A stretch of 64,000 nt of DNA from Cydia pomonella (GCF_033807575.1 NC_084713.1:22419389-22483388), one strand, 5' to 3'. Positions 19,714 to 29,578 are shown, counted from the stretch's first letter. Translations and numbers: made by a program. The notes: a model not told the origin generated them from the letters alone.

Positions 19714-21015
19714 ATGAGTCCACCTGCAAAGTGCGGTAAATGTGAAGAAAGAATTTCCAGCAGGAAGTCATTGGACTGTTCTTCATGTCATGTTCGATAT
19801 TGTGTGGACTGCCTAGAAGTCATCGGAGTATCATATAAACGGTACACACTAATGACTATTAACAATAAAACAAGCTGGAAGTGCCGTGAATGCTGCCAAA
19901 AGTCTGTATCTAACAAAAAAGCAAAGAAAACTAGCACTCCTTTATCAAAACCAAGCACGTCCACAGCAAATGAGACCCTAAAAGAAAACTCATACATCAC
20001 CGAAAACCCTCGTGGAAACTCCATGCTATTTGATTCAACAGCAAATAGTACAATACTCGATGAGCAAGGAGATACGCTAACATCACCGGACGTAACGATT
20101 ACACCTAATAGGCCAAAACTAACTACACCAGCTAGTACTACTATTTCTCGTAATAAAGATGATATAAAGCCTCAAGCTAACCCGACTTTCCCACAGAACA
20201 GTCCGACATGCCAATTAACAGTGGATGATTTTACAAAAATACTAGACGAACGACTGAACAATCACAGAATCTCAATAATATCACAAATAAAGACAACTAT
20301 CCAAAGTGAAATTAGTACAGCAATAGAGAAATTGAAAAAAGAAATGGTTCAGCGTACAGATGTTTTAGACCAAGAACAAACAATATTAAAAAAAGACATA
20401 CATTTGATTACACACAAAATTAAGTTATTAGAAGCAGAGAATAAAAAATTACACGATGAAATAAAAAATATAGAAAAATCTATTGAAATTGATAAACATT
20501 CTAACGAAACCGACCATTACGCTTGCAAGAAAATAGTTATCCACGGACTCGAAGAACAATGGGGCGAAACCGGGGAGCAAATGGAAGAACGGTTAAGAAA
20601 CATATTTAGCAAGATTATGAATATCGATATTGTTGGACACATCGAGGATTTATGCCGTCTGGGTAAGAGAGGTAACCGACGACCACTGGTAATAGAGTTT
20701 TTGAGCAAAAAAATGACTAGGTATATACTACAACATAGGAACTATTTTAGGTATTCTGGACTAACAGTAACTGAATACTTAGATGACGCATCCCTTAAAA
20801 TGAGACGAAAACTAATCGAAGCTCTGAGAGAAGCTAGAAAATCTGGAAAACATGCAGTTATAATAGACAATAAGCTAGTAATCAATGGTAAAGTTGTTGA
20901 ACCTGAAACTGAACAAAAATGCACGCAACAAAAAACTGGTGAAGAAAACATTTCCGCTTTTGAAAATACGACCCTTGTAGAAAGTGCTACAGGGCACCAC
21001 TCCTTTCGAAACTAA
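19714..21015 (+). CDS. Element B ORF1, PHD-finger-like and RRM-like RNA-binding protein
   Basis: 433 residues. The N-terminus is a cysteine-rich zinc-binding module like the PHD finger of CR1/Jockey ORF1 proteins: C7-x2-C10, C22-x2-C25, C30-x2-C33, then W-K-C-x2-C near residue 55. A Ser/Thr-rich linker (about 70-165) follows. Then comes a long predicted coiled coil (about 185-265; KLKKEMVQR, LLEAENKKLHDEIKNIEKS). Next is an RRM/FP-like block, KKIVIHGLEE to RRPLVIEFLSKK (about 270-340), and a C-terminal YLDDASLKMRRKLIEALREARKSG stretch. This order (zinc finger, coiled coil, RRM, C-terminal domain) is that of multimeric ORF1 RNA chaperones. The last 32 nt overlap ORF2 in another frame. Confidence 0.83.
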   Translation: MSPPAKCGKCEERISSRKSLDCSSCHVRYCVDCLEVIGVSYKRYTLMTINNKTSWKCRECCQKSVSNKKAKKTSTPLSKPSTSTANETLKENSYITENPRGNSMLFDSTANSTILDEQGDTLTSPDVTITPNRPKLTTPASTTISRNKDDIKPQANPTFPQNSPTCQLTVDDFTKILDERLNNHRISIISQIKTTIQSEISTAIEKLKKEMVQRTDVLDQEQTILKKDIHLITHKIKLLEAENKKLHDEIKNIEKSIEIDKHSNETDHYACKKIVIHGLEEQWGETGEQMEERLRNIFSKIMNIDIVGHIEDLCRLGKRGNRRPLVIEFLSKKMTRYILQHRNYFRYSGLTVTEYLDDASLKMRRKLIEALREARKSGKHAVIIDNKLVINGKVVEPETEQKCTQQKTGEENISAFENTTLVESATGHHSFRN

Positions 21016-23839
21016 TTTGCAGTTATTCGTACAGAATGTCCAAAGCATTAAAAATAAGATCCATGTAATAGAAACTCTCCTTCAGGACCACCCATATCAA
21101 ATATTGTGCCTCACAGAAACTTGGATTTCAGAAGAACAGAAAGATGCAGTGCAAGTAGAGGGATATGTGGCTGCAGCAAGTTACAATCGTCCTAATCACA
21201 AAGGTGGAGGAGTACTAATATTATTACGACAAGATATCCCATACAAGGAGCAACCCGACTATGCAAACTTGTCAATAGAATTAGTAATTGAATGTTGTGC
21301 AATAGAGTTGAAATCTGATCTCATTATAATAACTATTTATAGAGCAGACCGTGACATTGAGACCTTCTTTGATGTATTAAATCGGTTATTATCTAAGCTA
21401 AAATCGAAACGTCATAAAAACATTGTTATTACAGGAGATTTTAACATAAATAAATTTAATAACTCAAATCATTATCATAGGCTAGTAAACATGATGCTTG
21501 AATGTAACCTCCGTCAAATTGTAAATGAGCCAACTCGAGAGACTACTACCAGTTCGACTTGCATAGATTTTCTATTTACAAATAGTAAAAATTACAAACT
21601 AACAGTTGAGGATAAAGGCATATCAGACCACAAATGCTTGCAATATGAATTCGAAGAAATTACATATCTTGACAACAATCACTCTAACAAATATATTCTA
21701 AAACGGAACTTTTCTGCTGTGAATATAACATCATTTAAATGCGCGCTTAATCAGGTTGATTGGAATAAACAAATAAATAATTGTCAAAATATAAATGAAA
21801 ACTACAATGAGTTTGAAAAATTATTACAACTACTGTTAAACACGCATATACCTTATAAACGTATCAAACAAAAACTAAAAAACAACAGCTGGCTGACAAC
21901 TGGAATAAAAAAGTCATGTAAGAACAAAAGGTTATTCAAAATATTAGTAAATCAATCAAACAATTCCATTTTAACAAAACATTACAAAATAATAACAAAA
22001 ACCCTTAAAAACTGTGTAAAACAAGCCAAAAGAATGAGATACATAAAAGCCATAGACAAATCTAAAAACAAGACCAAAACTATGTGGAATTTTATAAAAG
22101 AAATAACAGGGAAACATGCCGCAAAAAAACAGCCGAATAATATTAAATTAAGAGTTTCCAATACTGATATAAATTGCCCTCAACAAGTAGCTAATCATTT
22201 TAACGAATATTTTGCGTCAATAAGCGAACAGCGCCAAACCACTAACGTTGCAAGTACAAACTTTGCAGTTAACTCGATATACATATATCCTGCTACAGAG
22301 GAAGAAGTCCGAAATATTATACTTAACCTGCCAAATAAATTCAGCTGTGGTCATGATGAAATACCTGCCGTTTTAATTAAAGCATGTGTGAACGAACTTA
22401 CCATACCCCTAACTAGGCTAATTAACCAATCGCTGGATGAAAGCTGCTTTCCGGAAAGACTTAAAATCGCTAAAATAAGACCTATATATAAAAAAACGGG
22501 AGAAAAAAACAATACCAGTCAATACCGACCCATCGCAGTACTTCCCACTGTATCAAAAATATTTGAAAAATGTGTTGCAAACCGTATATATAACTACATA
22601 GAAAAATTTCAACTCATACATAAAAACCAGTTTGGCTTTCGAAAACACAGTTCAACCACACTTGCAGTTTATAACTACATTCAAACAGTATTGGAGCATT
22701 TACGAGATAAAACCTATGGGGTTGGATTGTTACTAGATATGTCTAAGGCATATGATAGGGTATCACATCCCATCTTACTTCAAAAACTCAACAACATTGG
22801 TATTCGCGGTCCGGCCCTTAATTGGTTAAAATCATATTTAAATAACAGAAAACAGTATGTCCAAATAGAATATTACAGAGATGAAATGCGTCAGTTACAA
22901 ACATACAAATCGAATGTCATATCTATTAACAATTCAATTCCTCAGGGCAGCGTGCTCGGTTGTGTTCTTTTCGTAATATACATCAACGATCTACCACGAA
23001 TTACAGAGCACAAGTGTATAATGTTTGCCGATGATGTTTCACTCCTTTTCAAAAGCCCCACGAGTAACGACGCCTACAAACATATAACAGAAACATACAT
23101 CAAAATGGTCAGCTGGTTAAAAGATCACAACCTTGAAATTAATAGCAAAAAAACTAAAATTATGCAGTTCAGACCGCACCAAAAACGCGCAATAGACATA
23201 AGTAATATAGCAAAACAATTAAATATTGAAGAAGTATCGAATTTCTCGCTTTTAGGCATCACCATTGACACTCACCTAGATTGGAAAAGGCACGTAGCAG
23301 TACTCAAAAACAAACTTTCATCATTTGTTTTTGCCTTAAGCGTACTGAAATCTAACACAAACGAAACATGTGCGCTTACAGCGTACTACGGTTATGCGCA
23401 TTCATTATTACGCTATGGTGTTTTATTGTGGGGACATAGTACTGATGCACATGATGCCTTTGTCATGCAGAAAAAGTGCATCCGAATAATAGTCAATATT
23501 AAACAGACATGTAGCTGCAAACCACATTTTATTAGATTAGGAGTTTTAACTTTTCCGTCAATTTGCATTTTAGAATCCGCTACTTTTGTTCGTAAAAATA
23601 TCGACTTGTTCAAATTCAATAAAAACCCCCGCCGTAAACTTGATTTAATTCTACCGGAACCAAAAGTTGATATTTTCAAAAAAGGCCCATACTACACATC
23701 CATACAAATTTACAACAATATCCCTAGTTTAATTAAATTAGAGGAAAATTACCATTTATTTGAAACAAAGTTGAAGCATCATTTAATAAAAAAAGCATAC
23801 TATTCAATAGCAGAATTCATAGAAGAGAAAAAATCGTAA
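20984..23839 (+). CDS. Element B ORF2, endonuclease and reverse transcriptase
   Basis: 951 residues, uninterrupted. Endonuclease: VQNVQSI (Asn18), LTETW (Glu45), GGGVLILLR, TGDFNINK (Asp152, Asn154), and GISDHK (Asp215, His216). Reverse transcriptase from about residue 440: CGHDEIP, QYRPIAVLPTVSKIFEK, QFGFRKHSSTTLAV, LLDMSKAYD, PQGSVLGCVLFVIYINDL and the catalytic FADD (about 680), then the thumb (LLGITIDTHLDW). The C-terminal tail LTAYYGYAHSLLRYGVLLWG and MQKKCIRII is shared with fragments at 29746-30186 and 62760-63418. The start overlaps ORF1 by 32 nt in the +1 frame. All catalytic residues that I can check are present. No RNase H. Confidence 0.87.
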   Translation: MLQGTTPFETNLQLFVQNVQSIKNKIHVIETLLQDHPYQILCLTETWISEEQKDAVQVEGYVAAASYNRPNHKGGGVLILLRQDIPYKEQPDYANLSIELVIECCAIELKSDLIIITIYRADRDIETFFDVLNRLLSKLKSKRHKNIVITGDFNINKFNNSNHYHRLVNMMLECNLRQIVNEPTRETTTSSTCIDFLFTNSKNYKLTVEDKGISDHKCLQYEFEEITYLDNNHSNKYILKRNFSAVNITSFKCALNQVDWNKQINNCQNINENYNEFEKLLQLLLNTHIPYKRIKQKLKNNSWLTTGIKKSCKNKRLFKILVNQSNNSILTKHYKIITKTLKNCVKQAKRMRYIKAIDKSKNKTKTMWNFIKEITGKHAAKKQPNNIKLRVSNTDINCPQQVANHFNEYFASISEQRQTTNVASTNFAVNSIYIYPATEEEVRNIILNLPNKFSCGHDEIPAVLIKACVNELTIPLTRLINQSLDESCFPERLKIAKIRPIYKKTGEKNNTSQYRPIAVLPTVSKIFEKCVANRIYNYIEKFQLIHKNQFGFRKHSSTTLAVYNYIQTVLEHLRDKTYGVGLLLDMSKAYDRVSHPILLQKLNNIGIRGPALNWLKSYLNNRKQYVQIEYYRDEMRQLQTYKSNVISINNSIPQGSVLGCVLFVIYINDLPRITEHKCIMFADDVSLLFKSPTSNDAYKHITETYIKMVSWLKDHNLEINSKKTKIMQFRPHQKRAIDISNIAKQLNIEEVSNFSLLGITIDTHLDWKRHVAVLKNKLSSFVFALSVLKSNTNETCALTAYYGYAHSLLRYGVLLWGHSTDAHDAFVMQKKCIRIIVNIKQTCSCKPHFIRLGVLTFPSICILESATFVRKNIDLFKFNKNPRRKLDLILPEPKVDIFKKGPYYTSIQIYNNIPSLIKLEENYHLFETKLKHHLIKKAYYSIAEFIEEKKS

Positions 23840-24111
23840 CTTTCAGACCCATATGGCACACTGTCACGTAATGCACATACATATATAATACTCATACCTA
23901 CTATCTCGTTAAGTATAATCTAATGTTATTAGTTTAAGCTGTTTAAAGATTGTGCTATTTAATAATAATATTAAGTATCTTCAGATATTTAAGAGAGTTA
24001 GAATATCTGATATTTGCTATACCCTATTCAGGGTCCCATGTGATACCATATGATATGTATAAGAACTAAATATGTACCATGGTTTGCAAGAAATAAATAC
24101 TGAAAAAAAGA
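23840..24111. other. 3' UTR of element B
   Basis: AT-rich, ends with an aataaa (24092-24097) about 10 bases before the A run, consistent with a polyadenylated template RNA. Confidence 0.6.
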
Positions 24112-26088
24112 AATAGAGATAGAATGAGCAAAGCGGCTAATTCAACACCACATAATGAAGTGCTTAACAAGACATTTAAACGGTATCGTAACTTTTGCAA
24201 TAATTTACTAAAAAAACTAAAAAAACAATATGAGACTGACCAATTAAAAAAAGCCGGTAACAATCCTAAAAAACTTTGGAGTACTATAAAGGAAATAACT
24301 CACACAACAAAACATAATTCCACCGCCGAAGAGCTCCTTGCAATAGATAAGACACCGGCTAGCTCCTTGTCGTGCATTAATGACTTTTTTGTCAATGTTG
24401 GAAAACATATAGCCCAAAGCATCCCGACAACTGACAGCGCAAGTAAATACAATAAAGACACACCCTCCGGGAGTATCTCTAATTCTTTAGTCTTTCTTGA
24501 AACTGATGAACTGGAAGTAGAACAAATTTTAAACTCGCTCCGCTCAAATTGTGCAACAGGACATGACGGTATTTCGACAGATTTCCTAAAACGATATAAA
24601 ACCATCTTGTTACGACCACTAGCTCATGTCTTTAACCTATGTATAAGAACCGGTGTCTTTCCAGAAATACTTAAAAAAGCACTGGTACAGCCTGTCCATA
24701 AGTCTGGGAGCCGGAAACTTGTCAATAACTACCGCCCAATATCAATACTTTCCTCACTGTCTAAGATATTGGAGAAAATTATGAACAAGCGTCTTAAAAA
24801 CTTCTTAGAACACAATCAAATACTGTCTGAGAGACAATATGGTTTTCGGAATTCGAGATCTACTAACGACGCCGTTCATGACCTCACTAACCACATAGTG
24901 GAAGAATTGGACGACGGAAACAAATGTATAGCCATCTTTATAGACCTAGCTAAGGCTTTCGACACGGTGTCGATTCCTAGACTCTTGTACAAGCTTGAAT
25001 CAATAGGAGTACGAGGTCCCCAACTTAAGCTATTTCAGAGCTACTTGACAAACCGGATACAAAGTGTCAAGATAGGTGAACATACAAGTAGTGAGCTGGT
25101 GATTGAATACGGGGTACCCCAAGGGAGTATTCTAGGACCGACTCTCTTTTTGTTATATGTTAATGACATGTGCAACATCGATCTACCTAATGGCAAAATA
25201 ATAGCATTTGCAGATGACACGGCACTTATTTTTTCAAGTCATTCATGGGAAGATACTTTCTGCAAAGCACAGTTAGGTTTCGATAAAGTTAACGCATGGC
25301 TTATAAATAATTCGTTATCTCTCAATATAGACAAAACAAAATACCTGGCTTTTTCTATCACAGCAAGTGGTGCCAAGTGCCTCAATGATTATTCTTTAAC
25401 TGCACATAATCACCTAACACATATTGAATTGGAATGCAACTGTCCTACGCTCAGCCGAACTGATACTGTAAAGTACTTAGGCATAACATTAGATGATAGA
25501 TTAAATTTTCAACCACACATAGACGTCTTATCTGGTAGAGTGCGAAAATTAATTTTCATCTTTAAACATCTACGACATGTTGCCGGCTCCAAAATTATAA
25601 AAATGCTGTATTTTGCCTTAGCACAATCACTGATAGGATACTGCATACTCACGTGGGGAGGTACTGCCAAAAGCCACCTTATCAAACTGGAGCGTGCTCA
25701 AAGAGCCTTGTTAAAGGTAGCTTATTGTAAACCATATCGTCATTCCACTGCGGATCTATATAAAACGTGCGAAGTTCTCACAGTCCGGCAATTATTTGTA
25801 CTCCAAGTAGTATTAAAGAAACACTCCGAATGCTTTTCTTCCACAGAGACTAATATCCACAGAAAACATAGAGGTAGACGAAAAATAATGGTTCCACGAC
25901 ATGTAATCTGTAGAACTGCCTTCAGTAAAAGATTTTATTATTTTCTAGGTAGCTTCCTGTACAATAAGTTAAATCCGTTACTGAACATTTATCACCTTAA
26001 TAAATACTCATGCAAACAGGTATTGACGAAATGGTTATTGGACAAAACATACATCGACACTGAAAACCTCTTGCAACCCATGAGATAA
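24112..26088 (+). pseudogene. Element A ORF2, 3' part: reverse transcriptase and C-terminus
   Basis: The frame resumes at 24112 (NRDRMSKAANS) directly after element B. Reverse-transcriptase motifs: ATGHDGIS, NNYRPISILSSLSKILEK, QYGFRNSRSTNDAV, FIDLAKAFD, GVPQGSILGPTLFLLYVNDM and the catalytic AFADD near 25205. Then come the thumb (YLGITLDDRLNFQPH) and a C-terminal LIGYCILTWGG and LERAQRALLKVAY region. The family differs from element B at many positions. Joined with 18646-19590 the protein would have been about 970 residues. The ATG at 24124 is internal to the gene, not a start. Confidence 0.83.
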
Positions 26089-26112
26089 CTATTACTATTT
26101 TAATTAGTGTAC

Positions 26113-26147
<35 letters not shown>

Positions 26148-26477
26148 TCACACACACACACACACACACACACGCACGCACGCTGTTTTTTTGTTTCTGA
26201 TGTTCTGGATTATTTTCTAATATTATTATAGATTATTAGTAATATTTCCTAATCTTTACATAGATTGTGCATAACTTTCTTTACAGTATGATTATAATAA
26301 CACCCGTCTAGATATAATACATGTATAAAGTATATAGAGACAAATGGAAGGTAACTGGTACTTATAGCACAGGTTCATACCTATTTTAAGTATCAGCGAA
26401 AAACTCTTGGACAATGAATCCTATGTAATATATTATAAGAAATTATGTATTAGGTGTAAACTTTTGAGGTTAATAAA
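26089..26477. repeat. Element A 3' UTR with CA microsatellite
   Basis: An alternating CA/CG tract occupies about 26112-26183 (acacacacacgcgcgcacac, then acacacac with a few interruptions). Beyond it is AT-rich 3' UTR. Confidence 0.8.
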
Positions 26478-26489
26478 CTTATCTTATCT

Positions 26490-26519
<30 letters not shown>
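26478..26519 (+). repeat. (CTTAT)n 3' tail of element A
   Basis: Eight near-perfect atctt/cttat pentamers. Tandem 3' tails of this kind are typical of CR1/Jockey-group elements that lack poly-A. Confidence 0.85.
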
Positions 26520-26520
<1 letters not shown>

Positions 26521-26537
26521 TTAAGTTTAATAAAAGC

Positions 26538-27540
26538 TTGTAAAAATAGGTGAAACGTGAGTCGGATCTAAGAAGTGGGAACTAATGGCTAAGTGAGCCA
26601 AAAAACAAGGCCGAAGGCTGAGCCCCACGAGCTGAATATCCGGACCAAACGATTTCGTAGCGTTCCCGTGCGAAGCTGAAGGCCAAGCTGCAGGAAAGCC
26701 TAGAATGAAACCAATGCCAGAGTGTGAACGAGGCCGTAAGCCGAGCTCCGTATAAGGGCGGAGGCCCGGAGCGTTCTATCGCGGCGCGCCACCATGCAAA
26801 GGCTGAATTGCAGGAGAACAGAGTTTGGAATTTTACCAATGTGATCTCGGCTCGCCTGCTGCTCGGCCTTAGTTCTTGCTCGAAAGTGCAACTTGCTGGA
26901 ATGCTTTGGTTATCGGGCCCTATGTAGGGCTTTACACCCGGCCTACGCGAATGCAAAGCCCTGCATAGGGGCCCCGCTGTTTTCTTTTTATAACGGCTTT
27001 GCAGCAACTCGGCATATTTTGGGCGCTCGGCCAGCCGTAGAGGAGCGCGTCCTTTGGCCTACTACGGGCTCAAAGCTGATCATCATTAGGCATTAGCTGT
27101 AAGGTGCAATTTGTTATTTGAAATAATAAATAAATAAATTATCCTTCCTTGCTTTTCACTAATATGTTTTTTAACACAGTATCTTCTTTTGTTCGTTTCC
27201 GAGCTCTGCTGTTTCCTGCAGCTTAGCCATGCACAAAAGTTTTGAGACACTGCACCTTCGGTTTTATGCTAAACTCTGCTCTTGGTCTTTGCGTAAGCCT
27301 ATAAATTATTTTAATTAGGTATCGTCATAAAGAAAAATAGACATGATAATAATTGATCAATATTGTTACTGACTTACGAAAAAAATACATTGTAAATAAA
27401 ATGTTATAGTACAGGATCCGCGGAGTGCGAGTTCTACTTGAACTTGGCCGGTTCCGCGTGCCGAAATCGCATGGTCAGAGTCGGTGCGCGGGGCCCCCCT
27501 GGGCGCGGGGCCCTTAGCATATGCTTTTTCTGCTGTTCGG
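26538..27540. other. Right interior of the hAT-like element
   Basis: GC-rich to about 27070, with loosely repeated gaggccgaaggc, aaggctgagccc, ggccgtaagccgagctcc and ggcggaggcccgg motifs, then AT-rich. The ORFs here (such as 26582-27007 minus) show no recognisable domain and reflect base composition. No transposase seen. Confidence 0.55.
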
Positions 27541-27562
27541 TTAATCCGCCACTGGCTCAGTC

Positions 27563-28194
27563 CAACAGTCAGGGCATTGAGAAAACTACTCAGCATATGT
27601 GAAGAATACGTAAGTAAATATGGCTTACTATATAACGCTAAGAAAAGCGAATATATGGTATTTAAGGCCGTCGGGGGCAAGCTACCGGAAAATGTACCTG
27701 CCATAAAACTTAATAATAATGAGCTCAAGCGCGTGTATACATTTAAGTATCTTGGACACTATGTCACCGACGACCTTAAAGACCAATTAGATATAGAACG
27801 GGAGCGCAGGGCACTGGCGGTACGATGCAACATGCTAATAAGGAGGTTTGCACGGTGTAGCCAACAGGTAAAAATAACTTTATTTAAAGCCTATTGTCAA
27901 GTTTTCTACACGTGCAGCCTCTGGACTAGTTTTACGCAGAAGACCATCAGTTCCCTGCGCGTCCAATATAATAATGGTTTCAGGATGTTGTTGGGGCTGC
28001 CCCGCTTCTGCAGCGCATCGGGCATGTTTGCACAAGCTCGCACAGATGATTACTATGCCTTAATAAGAAAGAGGATTGCCTCGTTGCTCTGCAGAGTGCG
28101 GGCCAGCTCCAACCCCATCCTGGCTACGGTAGCGGGCCGATACGACTCACCTGTTATGCGACATTTTGAGGGTATCATGACCGCTACCAGGTGA
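27563..28194 (+). pseudogene. Element R ORF2, 3' part: reverse-transcriptase thumb and C-terminus
   Basis: Continues element R ORF2 after the hAT-like insertion. About 210 codons reading from the TVRALRKLL region through FKYLGHYVTDD, IERERRALAVRCN, YTCSLW, LRVQYNNGFRMLLGLPR, FAQARTDDYYALIRKRIASLL and RYDSPVMRH to the stop at 28192-28194. The relative at 43531-46404 has the same blocks in the same order (FKYLGHILTDD, IERERRALAVRGN, IRVQYNNIFRTLMGLPR). The ORF begins upstream in hAT sequence only by chance. Its ATG at 27484 is not the gene's start. Confidence 0.83.
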
Positions 28195-28360
28195 TTGTTT
28201 GTTTGTTTGTTATTAATTGTTGCTGTACTTTCCGCTTTTCTTTTTGTCTTTTTGTATTTGTTGTACTAACACTTAGTTTTAAACCTTAAATGTTACTAAC
28301 CATTATGGACCATTGTTGTCTTATGAAATAAATAAATTAAATTAAATTAAATTAAAGTGA
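28195..28360 (+). repeat. Element R 3' UTR and (TAAAT)n tail
   Basis: A T-rich 3' UTR follows the stop, ending with aaataaataaattaaattaaatt (pentamer run 28332-28356). Confidence 0.75.
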
Positions 28361-28371
28361 TATATTTATGT

Positions 28372-28445
28372 ATTTAAACTTTATTGCAAAAAAAGAGTAC
28401 AAATGGCGGACTTAACGCCTTAAGGCAGTCTCTACCAGTCAATTA
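28372..28445 (-). repeat. Short 3'-tail repeat, copy 3
   Basis: Reverse complement of the 3338-3425 family: the tttattgca end first, then gtacaaatggcggacttaa and ggcagtctctaccagtcaa. Confidence 0.65.
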
Positions 28446-28586
28446 TTGGGCTAAACAGAGATAGTTTGGTGCAGGATTGCAAAAAGTGGGTATGAGAATA
28501 AAGTAAAGTAAGTAAAGTGGGTATGACAAAAGTCGAGGTAACTTTGATAATTTATACGTACACAAATATACATATACTTAACAGTA

Positions 28587-28771
28587 CCCCTAGTGTAAAT
28601 AAATTCGATTTCGAAACGTGACGTACGCGTTTGCGTTTAGTCTCATTTTGTATGTGATTTAGAAAGAGCGCGCCAAGCGGGACGTTTTGGAAACTCAAAA
28701 TCCTATACAAAATGAGACTTAACGCAAACGAGTTCGTCACGTTATGATGTCGATTAAATTTACACTAGGGG
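28587..28771. mobile_element. 185-bp palindromic MITE with TA target, copy A
   Basis: Ends CCCCTAGTGTAAAT and its complement, flanked by TA on both sides (28585-28586 and 28772-28773). The arms extend almost to the centre and include gtttgcgtttagtctcattt and its complement. The TA target site suggests mobilisation by a Tc1/mariner-type or related transposase. Almost identical to 42687-42871. Confidence 0.85.
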
Positions 28772-28844
28772 TACAGATAGCCCCATGGACTGCTGGGTGT
28801 TGAGTATAGAATGGTTTCAAGATTAAGTTTTCATCGTATGACAA

Positions 28845-29108
28845 TCGGCCTTATTCGAAGAATGGAATACGAAAACGATAAGTTCTGGTTTAGATAAGTT
28901 CTCTTTTAGATATCGTTTGTATGTCGTATAATTGACAGAAGCAGCTCGATTCGGGCAACCGATGTCACTTTGACGTTAGAAATATCGTAGATAGATCTTA
29001 TTGGATTCACAACTGAATAGAAATAAACGTCAATTTTGACATGTAGTTTAGTTATCGATCTTTTAAAGATCTTAAGCCTGTCTTAATCATTTTTCAAACC
29101 GGGCCGAA
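28845..29108. mobile_element. MITE (tcgaagaatg family), copy 2, uninterrupted
   Basis: Inverted relative to 5881-6285. Shares attcgaagaatg, ttagatatcgtttgtatgtc, cagctcgattcgggcaacc, gtcactttgacgttagaaat and atcgatcttttaaagatctt. Lacks the 130-bp inner MITE. Confidence 0.8.
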
Positions 29109-29578
29109 TAGCAAAAAAAAACTCGTGATTATTTTTTCGTCGTCACCAATATGGCGCTTAACCCGAAGTCCTCATTTACTTTCCTAACCAGGGGGATATA
29201 ATCTGTCAGTATCAAAAATGACATTTATTCAACTAAAAACGTCACTTTTGACACAGATCATATCCATAACAAATTTATTTATTTATGTATTTGTATTTCA
29301 GTTACTAAAATGAGAGTTACAATAACTTAATCGGAATGTCGATTCTGATTATACAAATAGGTACAGTTATGATCTTATAATGATTCGACCTTAAAAATCG
29401 CTCACGCTGATTGGTGCGTGCAAAAAGAAATTAAGATCATGCGTGAAATATGCGCCAAGACGATCGACAAGACCGTATCACAGCAAGATCAAAATAATAA
29501 CAAATTATTTAGTCAGAATCGGACTCCAGAATTGAACACAGATTAGTATCGACATTATATTCGTATAATGAAATTAAA
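29109..29578. repeat. Non-coding with a fragment of a dispersed repeat
   Basis: Around 29385-29430 the reverse complement of a gcaccaatcagcgtgagcgat block occurs, also found at 37258-37290 and 38665-38700. A gaatcggactcc stretch follows near 29516. Boundaries not defined. No gene. Confidence 0.5.

Larger units (their letters stand above)
19591..24108 (+). mobile_element. Element B: full-length Jockey-like non-LTR retrotransposon, both ORFs open
   Basis: About 4.5 kb: a 5' UTR of ~120 bp starting tgccgtagcccg, ORF1 (19714-21015), ORF2 (20984-23839), a 3' UTR and a short poly-A end (gaaaaaaa). It interrupts element A's ORF2. The candidate target duplication is only AGA (19588-19590 and 24109-24111). 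Both ORFs read through without stops, so this copy may still be competent or recently was. It is the youngest layer of the nest. Confidence 0.85.
18100..26528 (+). mobile_element. Element A: 5'-truncated Jockey/CR1-like non-LTR element, split by element B
   Basis: Element A starts inside ORF1, keeps a whole ORF2 in two pieces (18646-19590 and 24112-26088), and ends with a 3' UTR holding a CA microsatellite and a (CTTAT)n tail at 26478-26519. A candidate 9-bp target duplication, AATAAAAGC, flanks it (18091-18099 and 26529-26537). The motif is AT-rich, so chance is possible. It sits wholly within the hAT-like element. If element B is removed, ORF2 is one open frame. Confidence 0.8.
17325..27554. 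mobile_element. hAT-like non-autonomous DNA transposon, itself filled by retroelements
   Basis: Terminal inverted repeats CAGGGGCGGATTAA (17325-17338) and the complement of CAGTGGCGGATTAA (27541-27554) match at 13 of 14 positions. They are flanked by an exact 8-bp target duplication, GCTCAGTC (17317-17324 and 27555-27562). The CAG-G-GG type ends and the 8-bp duplication are diagnostic of the hAT superfamily. Just inside both ends lies a GC-rich gcggggcccttagca block. About 1.8 kb belongs to the hAT element itself. The rest is elements A and B. I see no hAT transposase frame, so it was mobilised in trans. Confidence 0.88.
13573..28360 (+). mobile_element. Element R: two-ORF non-LTR retrotransposon, split by a 10.2 kb insertion
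   Basis: The 5' half (5' UTR, ORF1 and ORF2 through YADD) is at about 13573-17324 and the 3' half (rest of ORF2, 3' UTR, (TAAAT)n tail at 28332-28356) is at 27563-28360. Taking out 17325-27554 and one 8-bp duplication rejoins ORF2 in the same frame. The element encodes an apurinic-type endonuclease plus reverse transcriptase and no RNase H, like CR1/Jockey-group elements. I cannot name the clade with confidence. A relative with both ORFs open lies at 43397-47770 on the minus strand. The exact 5' end is not defined. Confidence 0.82.

Noticed and set aside
24124..26088. A stand-alone 654-residue polymerase gene
   Set aside because: The frame continues upstream to 24112 and joins 18646-19590. 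The ATG is internal to element A ORF2.
26582..27007. 141-residue ORF in the GC-rich hAT interior
   Set aside because: GC-rich composition gives open frames on both strands here. No transposase motif (no BED finger, no hAT dimerisation signature) was seen.
27484..28194. A 236-residue gene starting at 27484
   Set aside because: The first ~26 codons are the hAT terminal region. The true coding sequence is the tail of element R ORF2 from 27563.
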